DNA from: Herbaspirillum hiltneri N3
GTDB lineage: Bacteria; Pseudomonadota; Gammaproteobacteria; Burkholderiales; Burkholderiaceae_D
Assembly (NCBI RefSeq): GCF_001267925.1
Contig: NZ_CP011409.1
Location: forward strand, 2,170,001 to 2,234,000
Direction of reading: 5' to 3'
Length of the DNA: 64,000 bases
The notes under the pieces are model-generated. The model was given only the letters and a program-made list of their open reading frames with translations, had not been told where the DNA came from and searched no databases. Each line of letters starts with the position of its first letter. The first letter of the stretch is position 1. The position numbers and the translations under genes were made by a program. Positions 54,519 through 64,000 of the stretch are shown here, piece by piece.

Positions 54519-55289
54519 ATGTCCGCCGTCATCTCGCTGGAAAATCTCACCGTCGCCTACCGCCGCCATCCCGCCTTGCATCATGTCAGCGGGGAGTTCG
54601 CGCGCGGTTCGCTGACCGCCGTGGTCGGTCCCAACGGCGCCGGCAAGAGTACGCTGCTGAAAACCATCATGGGTCAGGTGCGCTGCAATAGCGGCCGCGT
54701 GGTCACGCATCTGGCGGCTGAGCGCATCGCCTATTTGCCGCAACAGGCCGAGATCGACCGCAGCTTTCCGATCTCGGTGCTCGATTGCGTGCTGCTGGGC
54801 TATTGGGCGCGCGCCGGGCTGTTTCGCCGCATCAGCCGCGACATGGTGCAGCGTGCGGAAGAGGCATTGGCCGCAGTCGGCCTCGGCGGCTTCGCGCAGC
54901 GCGCCATTTCCAGCTTGTCGGTGGGGCAGTTCCAGCGCGTGCTGTTCGCGCGCATCCTGCTGCAGGACGCCGAGCTGATCCTGCTGGACGAGCCGTTCAA
55001 CGCCATCGACACCCGGACCGCCGGCGACTTGCTGCGCATCATCCAGTCCTGGCACGCCGAGCAGCGCACCGTGATCGCGGTGCTGCACGACTACGACCAA
55101 GTGCGCAAGGCGTTCCCGCAATCGCTGCTGCTGGCGCGCAATGTGGTCGCCTGGGGCGAGACCGAAGGCGTGCTGTGCCACGAAAACCTGCACCGCGCGC
55201 GTTCCATGGCCGAAGCGGTCGACGAGCATGCGCCGCTGTGCGCAGTCGATGTCCACGATGCCGGCCATGAAGGGAGTGCGCCGCGATGA
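54519..55289 (+). CDS. znuC: Zinc ABC transporter ATPase
   Basis: 256 residues. Walker [18 protein letters not shown] near 40, signature LSVGQFQRVLFARIL near 145, Walker B LILLDEPFNAID near 165 and the H-loop VLHDYDQVRK, all typical of metal-type (manganese/zinc/iron) ABC ATPases. GGGAGGA lies eight bases upstream. The C-terminal EHAPLCAVDVHDAGHEG tail contains extra His/Cys that might sense metal, as in other ZnuC proteins. It overlaps the permease gene by four bases. Confidence 0.93.
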   Translation: MSAVISLENLTVAYRRHPALHHVSGEFARGSLTAVVGPNGAGKSTLLKTIMGQVRCNSGRVVTHLAAERIAYLPQQAEIDRSFPISVLDCVLLGYWARAGLFRRISRDMVQRAEEALAAVGLGGFAQRAISSLSVGQFQRVLFARILLQDAELILLDEPFNAIDTRTAGDLLRIIQSWHAEQRTVIAVLHDYDQVRKAFPQSLLLARNVVAWGETEGVLCHENLHRARSMAEAVDEHAPLCAVDVHDAGHEGSAPR

Positions 55290-56167
55290 TGCTGCTCCAC
55301 GATTTCTATCAATTCGCGATTGCGCCGTTCCAGGAGTTCGCCTTCATGCGCCGCGCGCTGGTGGCGACGCTGGCCCTGGCGCTGTCGAGCGCGCCGCTGG
55401 GCGTGATGCTGACGCTGCGCCGCATGAGCCTGTTTGGCGAGGCGCTGAGCCACGCGGTGTTGCCCGGCGTGGCGGCCGGTTTCATTTTCTTCGGCCTGTC
55501 GCTGCCGGCGCTGAGCATCGGCGGCTTCCTCGCCGGTGTGATCGTGGTGGCGCTGGCGGGCTGGATCAGCCGCCATACGGAACTCAAGGAGGACGCCAGC
55601 CTCGCCGCCGTCTACGTGGTCGCGCTGGCATTGGGCGTGATCATGATTTCCGGACACGGCACCCAGCTCGACCTGCTGCACATCCTGTTCGGCAACGTCC
55701 TCGGCGTAGATACCGAGGGCCTGCTGCTGGTGGCCGGCGTATCCAGCCTGAGCGTACTGCTGATGGCGGGTTTGTATCGCGGCCTGCTGCTGGAGAGTTT
55801 CGACCCGTCCTTCCTGGCCGCCGGCGGCGGACGCAATACCGTGTACCAGCAATTGTTCCTGATGCTGGTGGTGCTGAACCTGGTCGCTTCGTTCCAGACG
55901 CTGGGTACGCTGATGGCGGTCGGCCTGATGATGCTGCCGGCGGTGTCGGCGCGGTTGTGGCATGACACCTTGCCGGCGCAATTGGCCAACAGCGCCGTGC
56001 AGGCCGCGCTGGCCGGCTACGCGGGGCTGATGCTGTCGTACTACGCCTCGGTGCCGTCCGGGCCGGTGATCATCGTGTGCGCCGGCGGCTTCTATTTTCT
56101 GTCTCTGATCTTCGCCCCGCGCGGCTGGTTGCCGCGCATCCTGCGCCGGCCGCATCTGCGCGCTTAA
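55286..56167 (+). CDS. znuB: Zinc ABC transporter permease
   Basis: 293 residues with eight or nine membrane segments. MTLRRMSLFGEALSHAVLPGVAAGF near residue 35, ALALGVIMISGHGTQLDLLHILFGNVLG near 115, and FQTLGTLMAVGLMMLPAVSARLW are ABC-3 family signatures. It forms the channel for ZnuC/ZnuA. Coupled to znuC (ATGA overlap) and followed by znuA after 17 bases. Confidence 0.94.
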   Translation: MMLLHDFYQFAIAPFQEFAFMRRALVATLALALSSAPLGVMLTLRRMSLFGEALSHAVLPGVAAGFIFFGLSLPALSIGGFLAGVIVVALAGWISRHTELKEDASLAAVYVVALALGVIMISGHGTQLDLLHILFGNVLGVDTEGLLLVAGVSSLSVLLMAGLYRGLLLESFDPSFLAAGGGRNTVYQQLFLMLVVLNLVASFQTLGTLMAVGLMMLPAVSARLWHDTLPAQLANSAVQAALAGYAGLMLSYYASVPSGPVIIVCAGGFYFLSLIFAPRGWLPRILRRPHLRA

Positions 56168-56184
56168 TTCTTCCGGGAGTCATC

Positions 56185-57114
56185 GTGAAACTGTTTCGCC
56201 AAGTCTTTCTTTCGATTGCAGCCATGCTGGCTGTCCAGGGCGCATCCGCCGCAGATGCCCGCTTGCCGGTAGTCGCCAGCTTCAGCATCCTTGGGGATAT
56301 CGTCGCCAATATCGGCGGCGACCGCATTGTCGTTACCACGCTGGTCGGACCCGACCAGGATGCGCACGTGTTCCAGCCGGCGCCGGATCACATCAAATCG
56401 GTGGCGCGCGCCAGACTGGTGGTGGTCAACGGCCTCGGCTTCGAGGGCTGGATGGAGCGCGTGACGCAGTCGGCCAACTATCGCGGCGACATCGTGGTGG
56501 CGTCCCAGGGCATCGCGGTGCGGGATCGTGTTGAAGAGGAACATGATCACGACAGCCACGACGGCCACGATCATCATCACGGCAAGAACGATCCGCATGC
56601 CTGGCAGAACCCCGCCAACATCGTGATCTACACGCAAAACATCGTCGCCGCGCTGAGCAAGCTCGATCCGGCCGGCGCCGCGCTGTATCGCAAGAACGGC
56701 GACGCCTACATTGCCTCGCTCAACGAGCTGGACCGCTGGGCCATACAGCAATTCGCCCAATTCCCGCCGGCCAAACGCAAGGTGATTACTTCCCATGACG
56801 CCTTCGAATACTTCGGTGCGCATTACCAGGTGCGCTTCCTCGCGCCGCAAGGCGTGTCGACCGAAAGCGAACCGAGCGCGAAGGAAGTCGCCGGTCTGAT
56901 CCGCCAGATCCGCAAGGAAAAAATCCGCGCCGTCTTCATCGAGAACATGAGCAGTCCCAAACTGCTTCAACAGATCAGCAAGGAAGCCGGCGTCACGCTG
57001 GGCGGCAAGCTTTATGCGGATGCGCTGTCGCAGGCCGACGGCCCTGCGCCGACCTATCTGAAGCTGATGCGTTACAACATCGGGCAGTTGCTGGCGCAGA
57101 TGAAGCTGAACTGA
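56185..57114 (+). CDS. znuA: Zinc ABC transporter periplasmic binding protein
   Basis: 309 residues with a signal peptide (FLSIAAMLAVQGASA) and cluster A-I fold: PVVASFSILGDIVANIGGD, LVGPDQDAHVFQPAPDHIK (first metal His), VVVNGLGFEGWMERV. A charged His/Asp loop (EEEHDHDSHDGHDHHHG, about 113-129) precedes NDPHAWQNPANIVIY, and VITSHDAFEYFGAHY and VFIENMSSPKLLQQI supply further ligands. The His-rich loop points to zinc rather than manganese. GTG start at 56185 with GGGAG five bases upstream. Confidence 0.94.
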   Translation: MKLFRQVFLSIAAMLAVQGASAADARLPVVASFSILGDIVANIGGDRIVVTTLVGPDQDAHVFQPAPDHIKSVARARLVVVNGLGFEGWMERVTQSANYRGDIVVASQGIAVRDRVEEEHDHDSHDGHDHHHGKNDPHAWQNPANIVIYTQNIVAALSKLDPAGAALYRKNGDAYIASLNELDRWAIQQFAQFPPAKRKVITSHDAFEYFGAHYQVRFLAPQGVSTESEPSAKEVAGLIRQIRKEKIRAVFIENMSSPKLLQQISKEAGVTLGGKLYADALSQADGPAPTYLKLMRYNIGQLLAQMKLN

Positions 57115-57206
57115 TCGCGCGGCCATGCATGACGGAGGGCGCCGTCACGTCTGCGCAACTTCGCGTATGCTTGTCGTTTTTCCTCACAACAACCGGAGAT
57201 GACAAC

Positions 57207-57518
57207 ATGGTCCACGTAGTCGCAATCATTACCGCCAAGCCTGGCAAGCGCGAAGAACTGCTGAAACTGGTGCGCGCCAATCTGGCCGCCGTCCGCGCCG
57301 AGCAGGGCTGCATCGACTACGGTCCGGTCATCGACGTGCCGGGTTTCGGCGGTTCTCAGGCTGAACTTGGCCCCGACACTTTCGCCTTCATCGAAAAATG
57401 GGAAAGCGCCGATGCGCTCAAGCTCCACTTCACCCAGCCGCACATGCTCGACTACCGCGACAAGTCCAAGGACCTGATCGCCGCACGCGCCGTTCACGTC
57501 ATGGAATCGGCGGAGTAA
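57207..57518 (+). CDS. Antibiotic biosynthesis monooxygenase (ABM) family protein, YgiN-like
   Basis: 103 residues of the dimeric alpha/beta ABM fold: VVAIITAKPGKREELLKLV, EQGCIDYGPVID, FAFIEKWESADALKLHFTQPHM. YgiN-type members act as quinol monooxygenases or bind electrophiles. CGGAG is about ten bases upstream of ATG 57207. Its last 25 bases overlap the end of the convergent LysR gene. Confidence 0.88.
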   Translation: MVHVVAIITAKPGKREELLKLVRANLAAVRAEQGCIDYGPVIDVPGFGGSQAELGPDTFAFIEKWESADALKLHFTQPHMLDYRDKSKDLIAARAVHVMESAE

Positions 57519-58426
57519 ATTTTTCCCGGATCGTAGGCTGATGCCGCTCCCATCTGCATCAGCCACGTAATGAAAGTCTTGAGGGCATTGCCATTGGTTT
57601 CGCCGGTACGGTGCAACATATGGAAGCCCTGGCCGTGCAATACCACCTCAGGAAACAGCTGGCGCAGGCGGCCGTGCGACAAGTCGTCGTCCACCAGCGC
57701 CAGCGATCCCATCGCAACCCCCAGGTCAGTCGACGCCGCCTGCAAGCTCAGGAAAAAGTGTTCGTAACTCGTCCCCGGCAATTTCTTCTTCACCGGCACG
57801 CCGGCCTTGATCAGCCACTGCTGCCAGGCGTCCGCACGCACGCTCAGATGGATCAGCGACGCCTGCAGCAGGTCCGCCGGCTTGTTAATCGGGTGCAGCT
57901 CCAGGTAATGCGGCGAGGCCAGCGGCGCCGACACGTCATCGAGGAAGCGCACGCATTCAAAGCCGCTGCGCTCCAGCGGACTGCGCCATAACACGACGTC
58001 GAAGGGATCCTTGAGGTCTTCGAAATGCTCCGAGACGGTGGTCGTCACGCGCACCTCGATGCGCGGATTGTCGATCTGGAACTGCGACAGCCGTGGAATC
58101 AGCCAGCGCATCGCCACCGACGGCGCAGTGATCAGGCGCACGATGCGGTTCTTGCCGGTCAGCGTCAGCTGCTCCGCCGCCATGGCGATGCGATCGAGCG
58201 CGGCGCGCACTTCGGTATAAAAGGCTTGCGCCGCTTCCGTTGCTTCCACGCCACGCGGCAAACGGATAAACAAGGGCTGGCCGAAATGCTCTTCCAGCAA
58301 TTTTATTTGCTGGCTGACTGCGCTGTGCGTGATGTGTAACTCGTGCGCCGCAATCGTCAGGCTGCGCGTACGGGCGGCCGCTTCGAACACTTTGAGGGCC
58401 TTCAAGGGGGGCAAGGAAAGTGACAT
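57494..58426 (-). CDS. LysR-family transcriptional regulator (GcvA-like)
   Basis: 310 residues. N-terminal winged helix (LPPLKALKVFEAAARTRSLT, AAHELHITHSAVSQQIKLLEEHFGQPLF split over about 27-55) and a periplasmic-binding-fold effector domain starting near residue 90. The opening LPPLKALKVFEAAAR and RLPRGVEATEA match the GcvA-type cluster. It is divergent from the small DUF3563-like gene and overlaps the ABM gene end. Target genes are not evident. Confidence 0.92.
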   Translation of the reverse strand: MSLSLPPLKALKVFEAAARTRSLTIAAHELHITHSAVSQQIKLLEEHFGQPLFIRLPRGVEATEAAQAFYTEVRAALDRIAMAAEQLTLTGKNRIVRLITAPSVAMRWLIPRLSQFQIDNPRIEVRVTTTVSEHFEDLKDPFDVVLWRSPLERSGFECVRFLDDVSAPLASPHYLELHPINKPADLLQASLIHLSVRADAWQQWLIKAGVPVKKKLPGTSYEHFFLSLQAASTDLGVAMGSLALVDDDLSHGRLRQLFPEVVLHGQGFHMLHRTGETNGNALKTFITWLMQMGAASAYDPGKIYSADSMT

Positions 58427-58531
58427 GATGTAAGTTTTTCTAATGCAGGTGTCGGAAAATATTGCTTTTTAAAGTGATGGGTAGCCCCTATTCTCACTAT
58501 CACTGCAACGTTATTCATGTGAAAGAAAGAA

Positions 58532-58771
58532 ATGACTACTTATCAATCCGCCGGTTTTTCTAATAATTTACAGAGTTTGCTGGAAGCTTTCCAGTTCTTT
58601 GTCGAGCGCGCATTCAGCTCGCCTGCCAAGACTGTCGACGGCGCGCTGTTCGACCTCAACGATGCTCCTTACCTGGAAGGCGTTACCAGCCACGCCGAGA
58701 TGGAACGCCGTTTGCGTGAACTCGATCGCAGCCATTTGCGCGCACTGTCGCAACTGCAAGCGCAATTCTGA
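58532..58771 (+). CDS. Small DUF3563-like protein (79 aa)
   Basis: Short soluble protein ending YLEGVTSHAEMERRLRELDRSHL, which resembles the C-terminal YLA-ERRMR-LDR motif of DUF3563 proteins found across Burkholderiales. GAAAGAAAG precedes the ATG. Unknown function. It is divergent from the LysR gene across 105 AT-rich bases. Confidence 0.75.
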   Translation: MTTYQSAGFSNNLQSLLEAFQFFVERAFSSPAKTVDGALFDLNDAPYLEGVTSHAEMERRLRELDRSHLRALSQLQAQF

Positions 58772-59158
58772 TTGCTGCTGCAGCCGTAAGGGCTGAAACA
58801 AGCTGCAATGAAACTGCAATGCAGCTGGAATGTTGGCGTGATGCCAGAGATGTAAATGATGGGCGCCGGTTTCAATCCTGAAACCTGAAATGCGCCACCC
58901 TGGAGACCGAGCCGGAACGAATTTTCCCCGGCTCGCGGCAATCAAGATGCCGTCCCGCATGCACGGGATACGGCGACACCGCAGCGAATTTTGTCGCTGC
59001 CCTCTGACTCGACACCGCAAGTTATCGCCTGCGCAGGATCTGCCGCAGGCGGCGCGAAACCGTCTCATGTTCTTGCCATGCCCGCGATCGGCAGGCGGCT
59101 TGCCGCCCCGATGACCGGAATGCGATAAGCTATGTATTTGCCCAAACTGGAACGGAAC
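58772..59158. other. 387-base intergenic region
   Basis: No gene seen. It contains the inverted repeat AGCTGCA (58801-58807)/TGCAGCT (58820-58826) shortly after the small gene, without a T-run. Confidence 0.5.
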
Positions 59159-59581
59159 ATGAACGCATTGCACCCATTTCACCTGGCTTTCTTCGTGCGC
59201 GACCTCGACGAGGCGCGCGGTTTTTACGGCGGCGTGCTGGGATTTTCGGAAGGCCGCAGCACCGAGCGCTGGGTCGACTTCGATTGCATGGGACACCAGT
59301 TGTCGCTGCATCTGAAAAAAGACCTGGTGGTGCCGCAGGGCGCCGGCAACGTCGACGGCAACAACGTGCCGATCCCGCACTTCGGCATCATCCTCGATCA
59401 GACGTCATGGGACGCCTTGGCTCGGCGCATCGCCGCGGCTGGCGTATCGTTCATCGTCGAACCGCAGACGCGTTTCAAGGGCGAGCCGGGCGAACAGTCG
59501 ACCATGTTCTTCCAGGACCCATCGGGCAACTCGCTGGAGTTCAAGGGTTTCGCCTCGATGAACCAGATTTTCGCAAAGTAA
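59159..59581 (+). CDS. VOC-family (glyoxalase/dioxygenase-like) protein
   Basis: 140 residues with the two beta-alpha-beta-beta-beta modules of the VOC fold: HPFHLAFFVRDLDEARGFYGGVLGF, then DFDCMGHQLSLHL, PIPHFGIILDQTSWDALARR, and MFFQDPSGNSLEFKGF. Metal-ligand His and Glu positions (HLAFF, HQLSLH, HFGI, LEFKGF) are present. Substrate unknown. ATG 59159 is preferred to the upstream ATG at 59132. Monocistronic. Confidence 0.9.
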   Translation: MNALHPFHLAFFVRDLDEARGFYGGVLGFSEGRSTERWVDFDCMGHQLSLHLKKDLVVPQGAGNVDGNNVPIPHFGIILDQTSWDALARRIAAAGVSFIVEPQTRFKGEPGEQSTMFFQDPSGNSLEFKGFASMNQIFAK

Positions 59582-59590
59582 TTGAGATGA

Positions 59591-59630
59591 AAAAAGCCGG
59601 CCCGCAGCCGTAGCCGAGGGCCGGCTTTTT
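59591..59630. terminator. Bidirectional terminator between convergent genes
   Basis: AAAAAGCCGGCCC (59591-59603) pairs perfectly with GGGCCGGCTTTTT (59618-59630), a 13-bp stem with A/T ends usable in both directions. Confidence 0.9.
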
Positions 59631-59648
59631 TGCGCGCCGGGGCAATGC

Positions 59649-60449
59649 TCAGGCGCGCTTTTTCTTTTTCAGCAGATGCATGGGGCCGAACAACTCCTGC
59701 ATTCCGCTGTGAGCGATGAAGCTCAGGTTGTAGGGATGCTCCGCCACGGCGCGCGGAAAGCGTTCCACCACCGGCAAGCCGTGCAGCTCCTCGGCGATCT
59801 TGCCCCACAGGACCAGCGTCGGCAGCGCTTTCTTCTTTTCCTCGGCGTACTGCGCCAATCCCTTCAATACGGTTTCAAAGAACGGTTTCCAGGCTTTGGC
59901 ATCCTTGACCGGCTTGACGTGCGTGCGGAACACCAGGCTGGCGTTGAGCAGCAGGAAGCCCTGCGCGGTCAGGTTGTCCTGCAGGTCGGCCAGTGTCTGG
60001 ACGGTGCCTGCGGTGTCGGCCTGCGCTTTGGCGGCGATGTCGAGCAGGGCGTCACCGCTGGTCTTGTCGACCGGCACGCGGCCATCGGCGACCAGCAGCA
60101 TCTTCATGAAATTGCGCAGTGAAGTCGCCCGGTTGACTTGTTTGGACAAGCCCTTGTCCGACCACAGCGAACCGACCGCGCCGTCCATGAAGCACACGCC
60201 GGTGGCGCTGGCCGCGCGCGGATAAGGGCCTTCGCCGACCAACACGTAGCGGACCTCGTCGATCGGCTGTTTGAACGCGGCGAAGATGCGGCCTTCGGTC
60301 GGCAGATAGGTCGCGTCTTGCACCAGCGCGGGAAGATAGTCCGGGTCGAGAGCGGCGATGGCCTGCAGGCCGGTTTTCAGGATGGCGCGCCAGGACGGAT
60401 CGGCAGTGGCGCAGAGGTCGAGCAGGGCGGTCGGGACGGTAGCCGGCAT
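59649..60449 (-). CDS. Uracil-DNA-glycosylase-like protein with altered active site
   Basis: 266 residues. The N-terminal half contains RYVLVGEGPYPRAASATGVCF, aligning with the family-1 UNG motif VLLGQDPYHGPGQAHGLCF. The catalytic Asp of GQDPYH is replaced by Gly (GEGPYP) and the His after Tyr by Pro. FLLLNASLVFRTH aligns with the UNG VLLLNTVLTV region, LVLWGKIAEEL follows, and the end HPYNLSFIAHSG aligns with HPSPLS. The fold is likely retained, but classic uracil excision is doubtful. It has a basic KKKKR tail. Convergent with the VOC gene. Confidence 0.82.
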   Translation of the reverse strand: MPATVPTALLDLCATADPSWRAILKTGLQAIAALDPDYLPALVQDATYLPTEGRIFAAFKQPIDEVRYVLVGEGPYPRAASATGVCFMDGAVGSLWSDKGLSKQVNRATSLRNFMKMLLVADGRVPVDKTSGDALLDIAAKAQADTAGTVQTLADLQDNLTAQGFLLLNASLVFRTHVKPVKDAKAWKPFFETVLKGLAQYAEEKKKALPTLVLWGKIAEELHGLPVVERFPRAVAEHPYNLSFIAHSGMQELFGPMHLLKKKKRA

Positions 60450-60487
60450 GAGGAAGCGATTGCTGAGGGTTGATCGGAAATAAAAAA

Positions 60488-60518
60488 GCTGCCCGCATCA
60501 TAAATCAATGCGGGCAGC
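60488..60518 (-). terminator. Terminator of uvrB
   Basis: GCTGCCCGCAT (60488-60498) pairs with ATGCGGGCAGC (60508-60518), followed on the minus strand by six T, 26 bases past the uvrB stop. The upstream tail of the glycosylase-like gene begins just beyond it. Confidence 0.88.
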
Positions 60519-60543
60519 CCGGGATGCTTCATGACGAACGCAA

Positions 60544-62643
<2,100 letters not shown>

Positions 62644-62753
62644 TCGACCTTTGGTAAAATTACGTGTTGCAAAACGGTGCTCGGCTCGCGGCTTTGCCCT
62701 GCATCCATCCCGACTGCAATCTACGTTTGCAGCTAACTTTTTATGTTATCACG

Positions 62754-63971
62754 ATGAACGCATCTCTCTCAGCCTCCCTCTTCACCGCCATCGAAATGGC
62801 GCCCCGCGACCCTATCCTCGGCATTACCGATGCATACAATGCCGACAAGAATCCAGGCAAAACCAACCTCGGCGTTGGCGTCTACTATGACGATAACGGC
62901 AAGGTGCCGTTGCTGGAGTGCGTGAAAAAGGCGGAAGCTGAACTGGCCGCCAAACTGGCGCCGCGTACCTATTTGCCGATCGACGGTCTGGCAACGTACG
63001 ACAAGGCGGTCCAGGAATTGGTATTTGGTGCCGATAGCGCGGTTGTTCAAGAGAAGCGCGCGATCACCGTGCAAGCCCTGGGCGGCACCGGCGCACTGAA
63101 GCTCGGCGCCGACTTCATCAAACATTTCTCGCCGGCATCGACCCAGATCTGGATCAGCGACCCGAGCTGGGAAAACCATCGCGCGCTGTTCGAGATGGCC
63201 GGCTTCACCGTCAACAACTATCCCTACTACGACGCGGCCACCCGCGGCGTGAACTTCGCGGGCATGCTCGATGCGCTCAAGACTATGGCCTCCGGCTCGG
63301 TCGTGCTGCTGCACGCATGCTGCCACAACCCGACCGGCGCCGACCTGACTGCCGATCAATGGACCCAAGTCATTGAAGTAGTGACATCGCGCGGCCTGAT
63401 CCCGTTCCTCGACATGGCCTATCAAGGTTTCGGCGACGGCATCGAAGAAGACGGCAAGGTCGTGCGTCGCTTCGCTGAAGCAGGCGGTCCGTTGTTCGTG
63501 TCGAACTCGTTCTCGAAGTCGTTCTCGCTGTACGGCGAGCGCGTCGGCGCGCTGAGCATCGTCGCTTCGACCAACGAAGAAGCTGCACGCGTGCTGTCGC
63601 AACTCAAGCGAGTGGTGCGCACCAACTATTCCAACCCGCCGATCCACGGTGGCCAGGTTGTCGCCACTGCACTGGCTTCGCCGGAACTGCGTGCTCTGTG
63701 GGAAAGCGAACTGGCCGAGATGCGCGTGCGCATCCGCGAAATGCGTCAGCTGCTGGTCGCGAAGCTGAAGGAAAAAGCGCCTGCGCACGATTTCGACTTC
63801 GTCATCAAGCAACGCGGCATGTTCTCGTACTCGGGCCTGACCAAGGCGCAAGTCGAGCGTCTGCGCAATGAGTTCTCGATCTATGCCGTTGATACCGGCC
63901 GCATTTGCGTCGCCGCACTGAACAGCAAGAATATCGACGCCGTCGTTGACGCCATCGCCAAGGTGCTCTAA
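62754..63971 (+). CDS. tyrB: Aromatic amino acid aminotransferase (TyrB/AspC type)
   Basis: 405 residues, PLP-dependent class I aminotransferase. NLGVGVYYDDNGKVPLLECV (residues about 40-59), VQALGGTGALKLGADF, HACCHNPTGADLT, FLDMAYQGFGDG and the PLP-lysine region SNSFSKSFSLYGERVGALS (Lys at about 255), then RTNYSNPPIHGG. Length and GVYY/YSNPP patterns fit the aspartate/aromatic subgroup that transaminates tyrosine, phenylalanine and aspartate. The pyruvate it makes would suit the indolepyruvate oxidoreductase at 6.4 kb, though the genes are far apart. Confidence 0.93.
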   Translation: MNASLSASLFTAIEMAPRDPILGITDAYNADKNPGKTNLGVGVYYDDNGKVPLLECVKKAEAELAAKLAPRTYLPIDGLATYDKAVQELVFGADSAVVQEKRAITVQALGGTGALKLGADFIKHFSPASTQIWISDPSWENHRALFEMAGFTVNNYPYYDAATRGVNFAGMLDALKTMASGSVVLLHACCHNPTGADLTADQWTQVIEVVTSRGLIPFLDMAYQGFGDGIEEDGKVVRRFAEAGGPLFVSNSFSKSFSLYGERVGALSIVASTNEEAARVLSQLKRVVRTNYSNPPIHGGQVVATALASPELRALWESELAEMRVRIREMRQLLVAKLKEKAPAHDFDFVIKQRGMFSYSGLTKAQVERLRNEFSIYAVDTGRICVAALNSKNIDAVVDAIAKVL

Positions 63972-64000
63972 AGAGAAAAGCGTTCCACCCTGAAACGGGC

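Overview
The window is about 64 kb of GC-rich chromosome. It looks like a betaproteobacterium of the Burkholderiales, most likely an Oxalobacteraceae member close to Herbaspirillum. That placement is inferred from gene content (PaaZ, a LivM-LivG fusion, a fused indolepyruvate oxidoreductase, class I fumarase, several chemoreceptors, an aldarate pathway of the KdgD type) and from protein flavour, not from a database search. Almost all of it is ordinary host DNA. The clear exception is a short AT-rich patch at about 12.7-14.4 kb beside a tRNA-Ser gene.

Region 1 (1-10 kb) reads as aromatic and phenylacetate metabolism: the 3' end of paaZ, a branched-chain/aryl-acid type ABC transporter (permease, permease-ATPase fusion, ATPase, no binding protein), a chemoreceptor with a C-terminal Cache-like sensor, an Lrp-type regulator, and a 1207-residue indolepyruvate (aryl-pyruvate) ferredoxin oxidoreductase. 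Region 2 (10.7-14.5 kb) has a degenerate HD-GYP protein, a DUF985 cupin, and a relict integrative element next to tRNA-Ser(GGA). In the relict, a DUF4238 gene and an integrase gene are both cut by a 475-bp internally deleted IS21-type element.

Region 3 (14.7-30.9 kb) carries housekeeping and stress genes: acs, a YqhA-type membrane protein, class I fumarase, murI, tRNA-His, a divergent HxlR regulator/quinone reductase pair, an aldo-keto reductase, a DUF72 protein, an Rrf2 regulator-methyltransferase pair, a GlpQ-type lipoprotein, a two-subunit periplasmic molybdenum hydroxylase and a CHRD protein.

Region 4 (31.2-45.9 kb) is a complete non-phosphorylating aldarate catabolic locus: uptake by an MFS permease, galactarate dehydratase, periplasmic lactonase, KdgD, 2-oxoglutarate semialdehyde dehydrogenase and a FadR-type regulator. 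Two chemoreceptors and a solitary 2-oxoglutarate dehydrogenase E1 lie inside it. A 17-bp box is shared by the two arms of the pathway and is a candidate operator.

Region 5 (46-50.8 kb) holds small unassigned genes and long non-coding stretches with hairpins and DnaA-box-like sites. Region 6 (50.8-57.1 kb) is a zinc-acquisition locus: a ZrgA/ABC/DUF3299 operon diverges from a ZnuCBA operon led by a 41-residue membrane microprotein, with two perfect palindromes between them. Region 7 (57.2-64 kb) has an ABM-fold monooxygenase, a LysR regulator, a VOC protein, a uracil-DNA-glycosylase-like protein with an altered active site, uvrB, and an aromatic aminotransferase.
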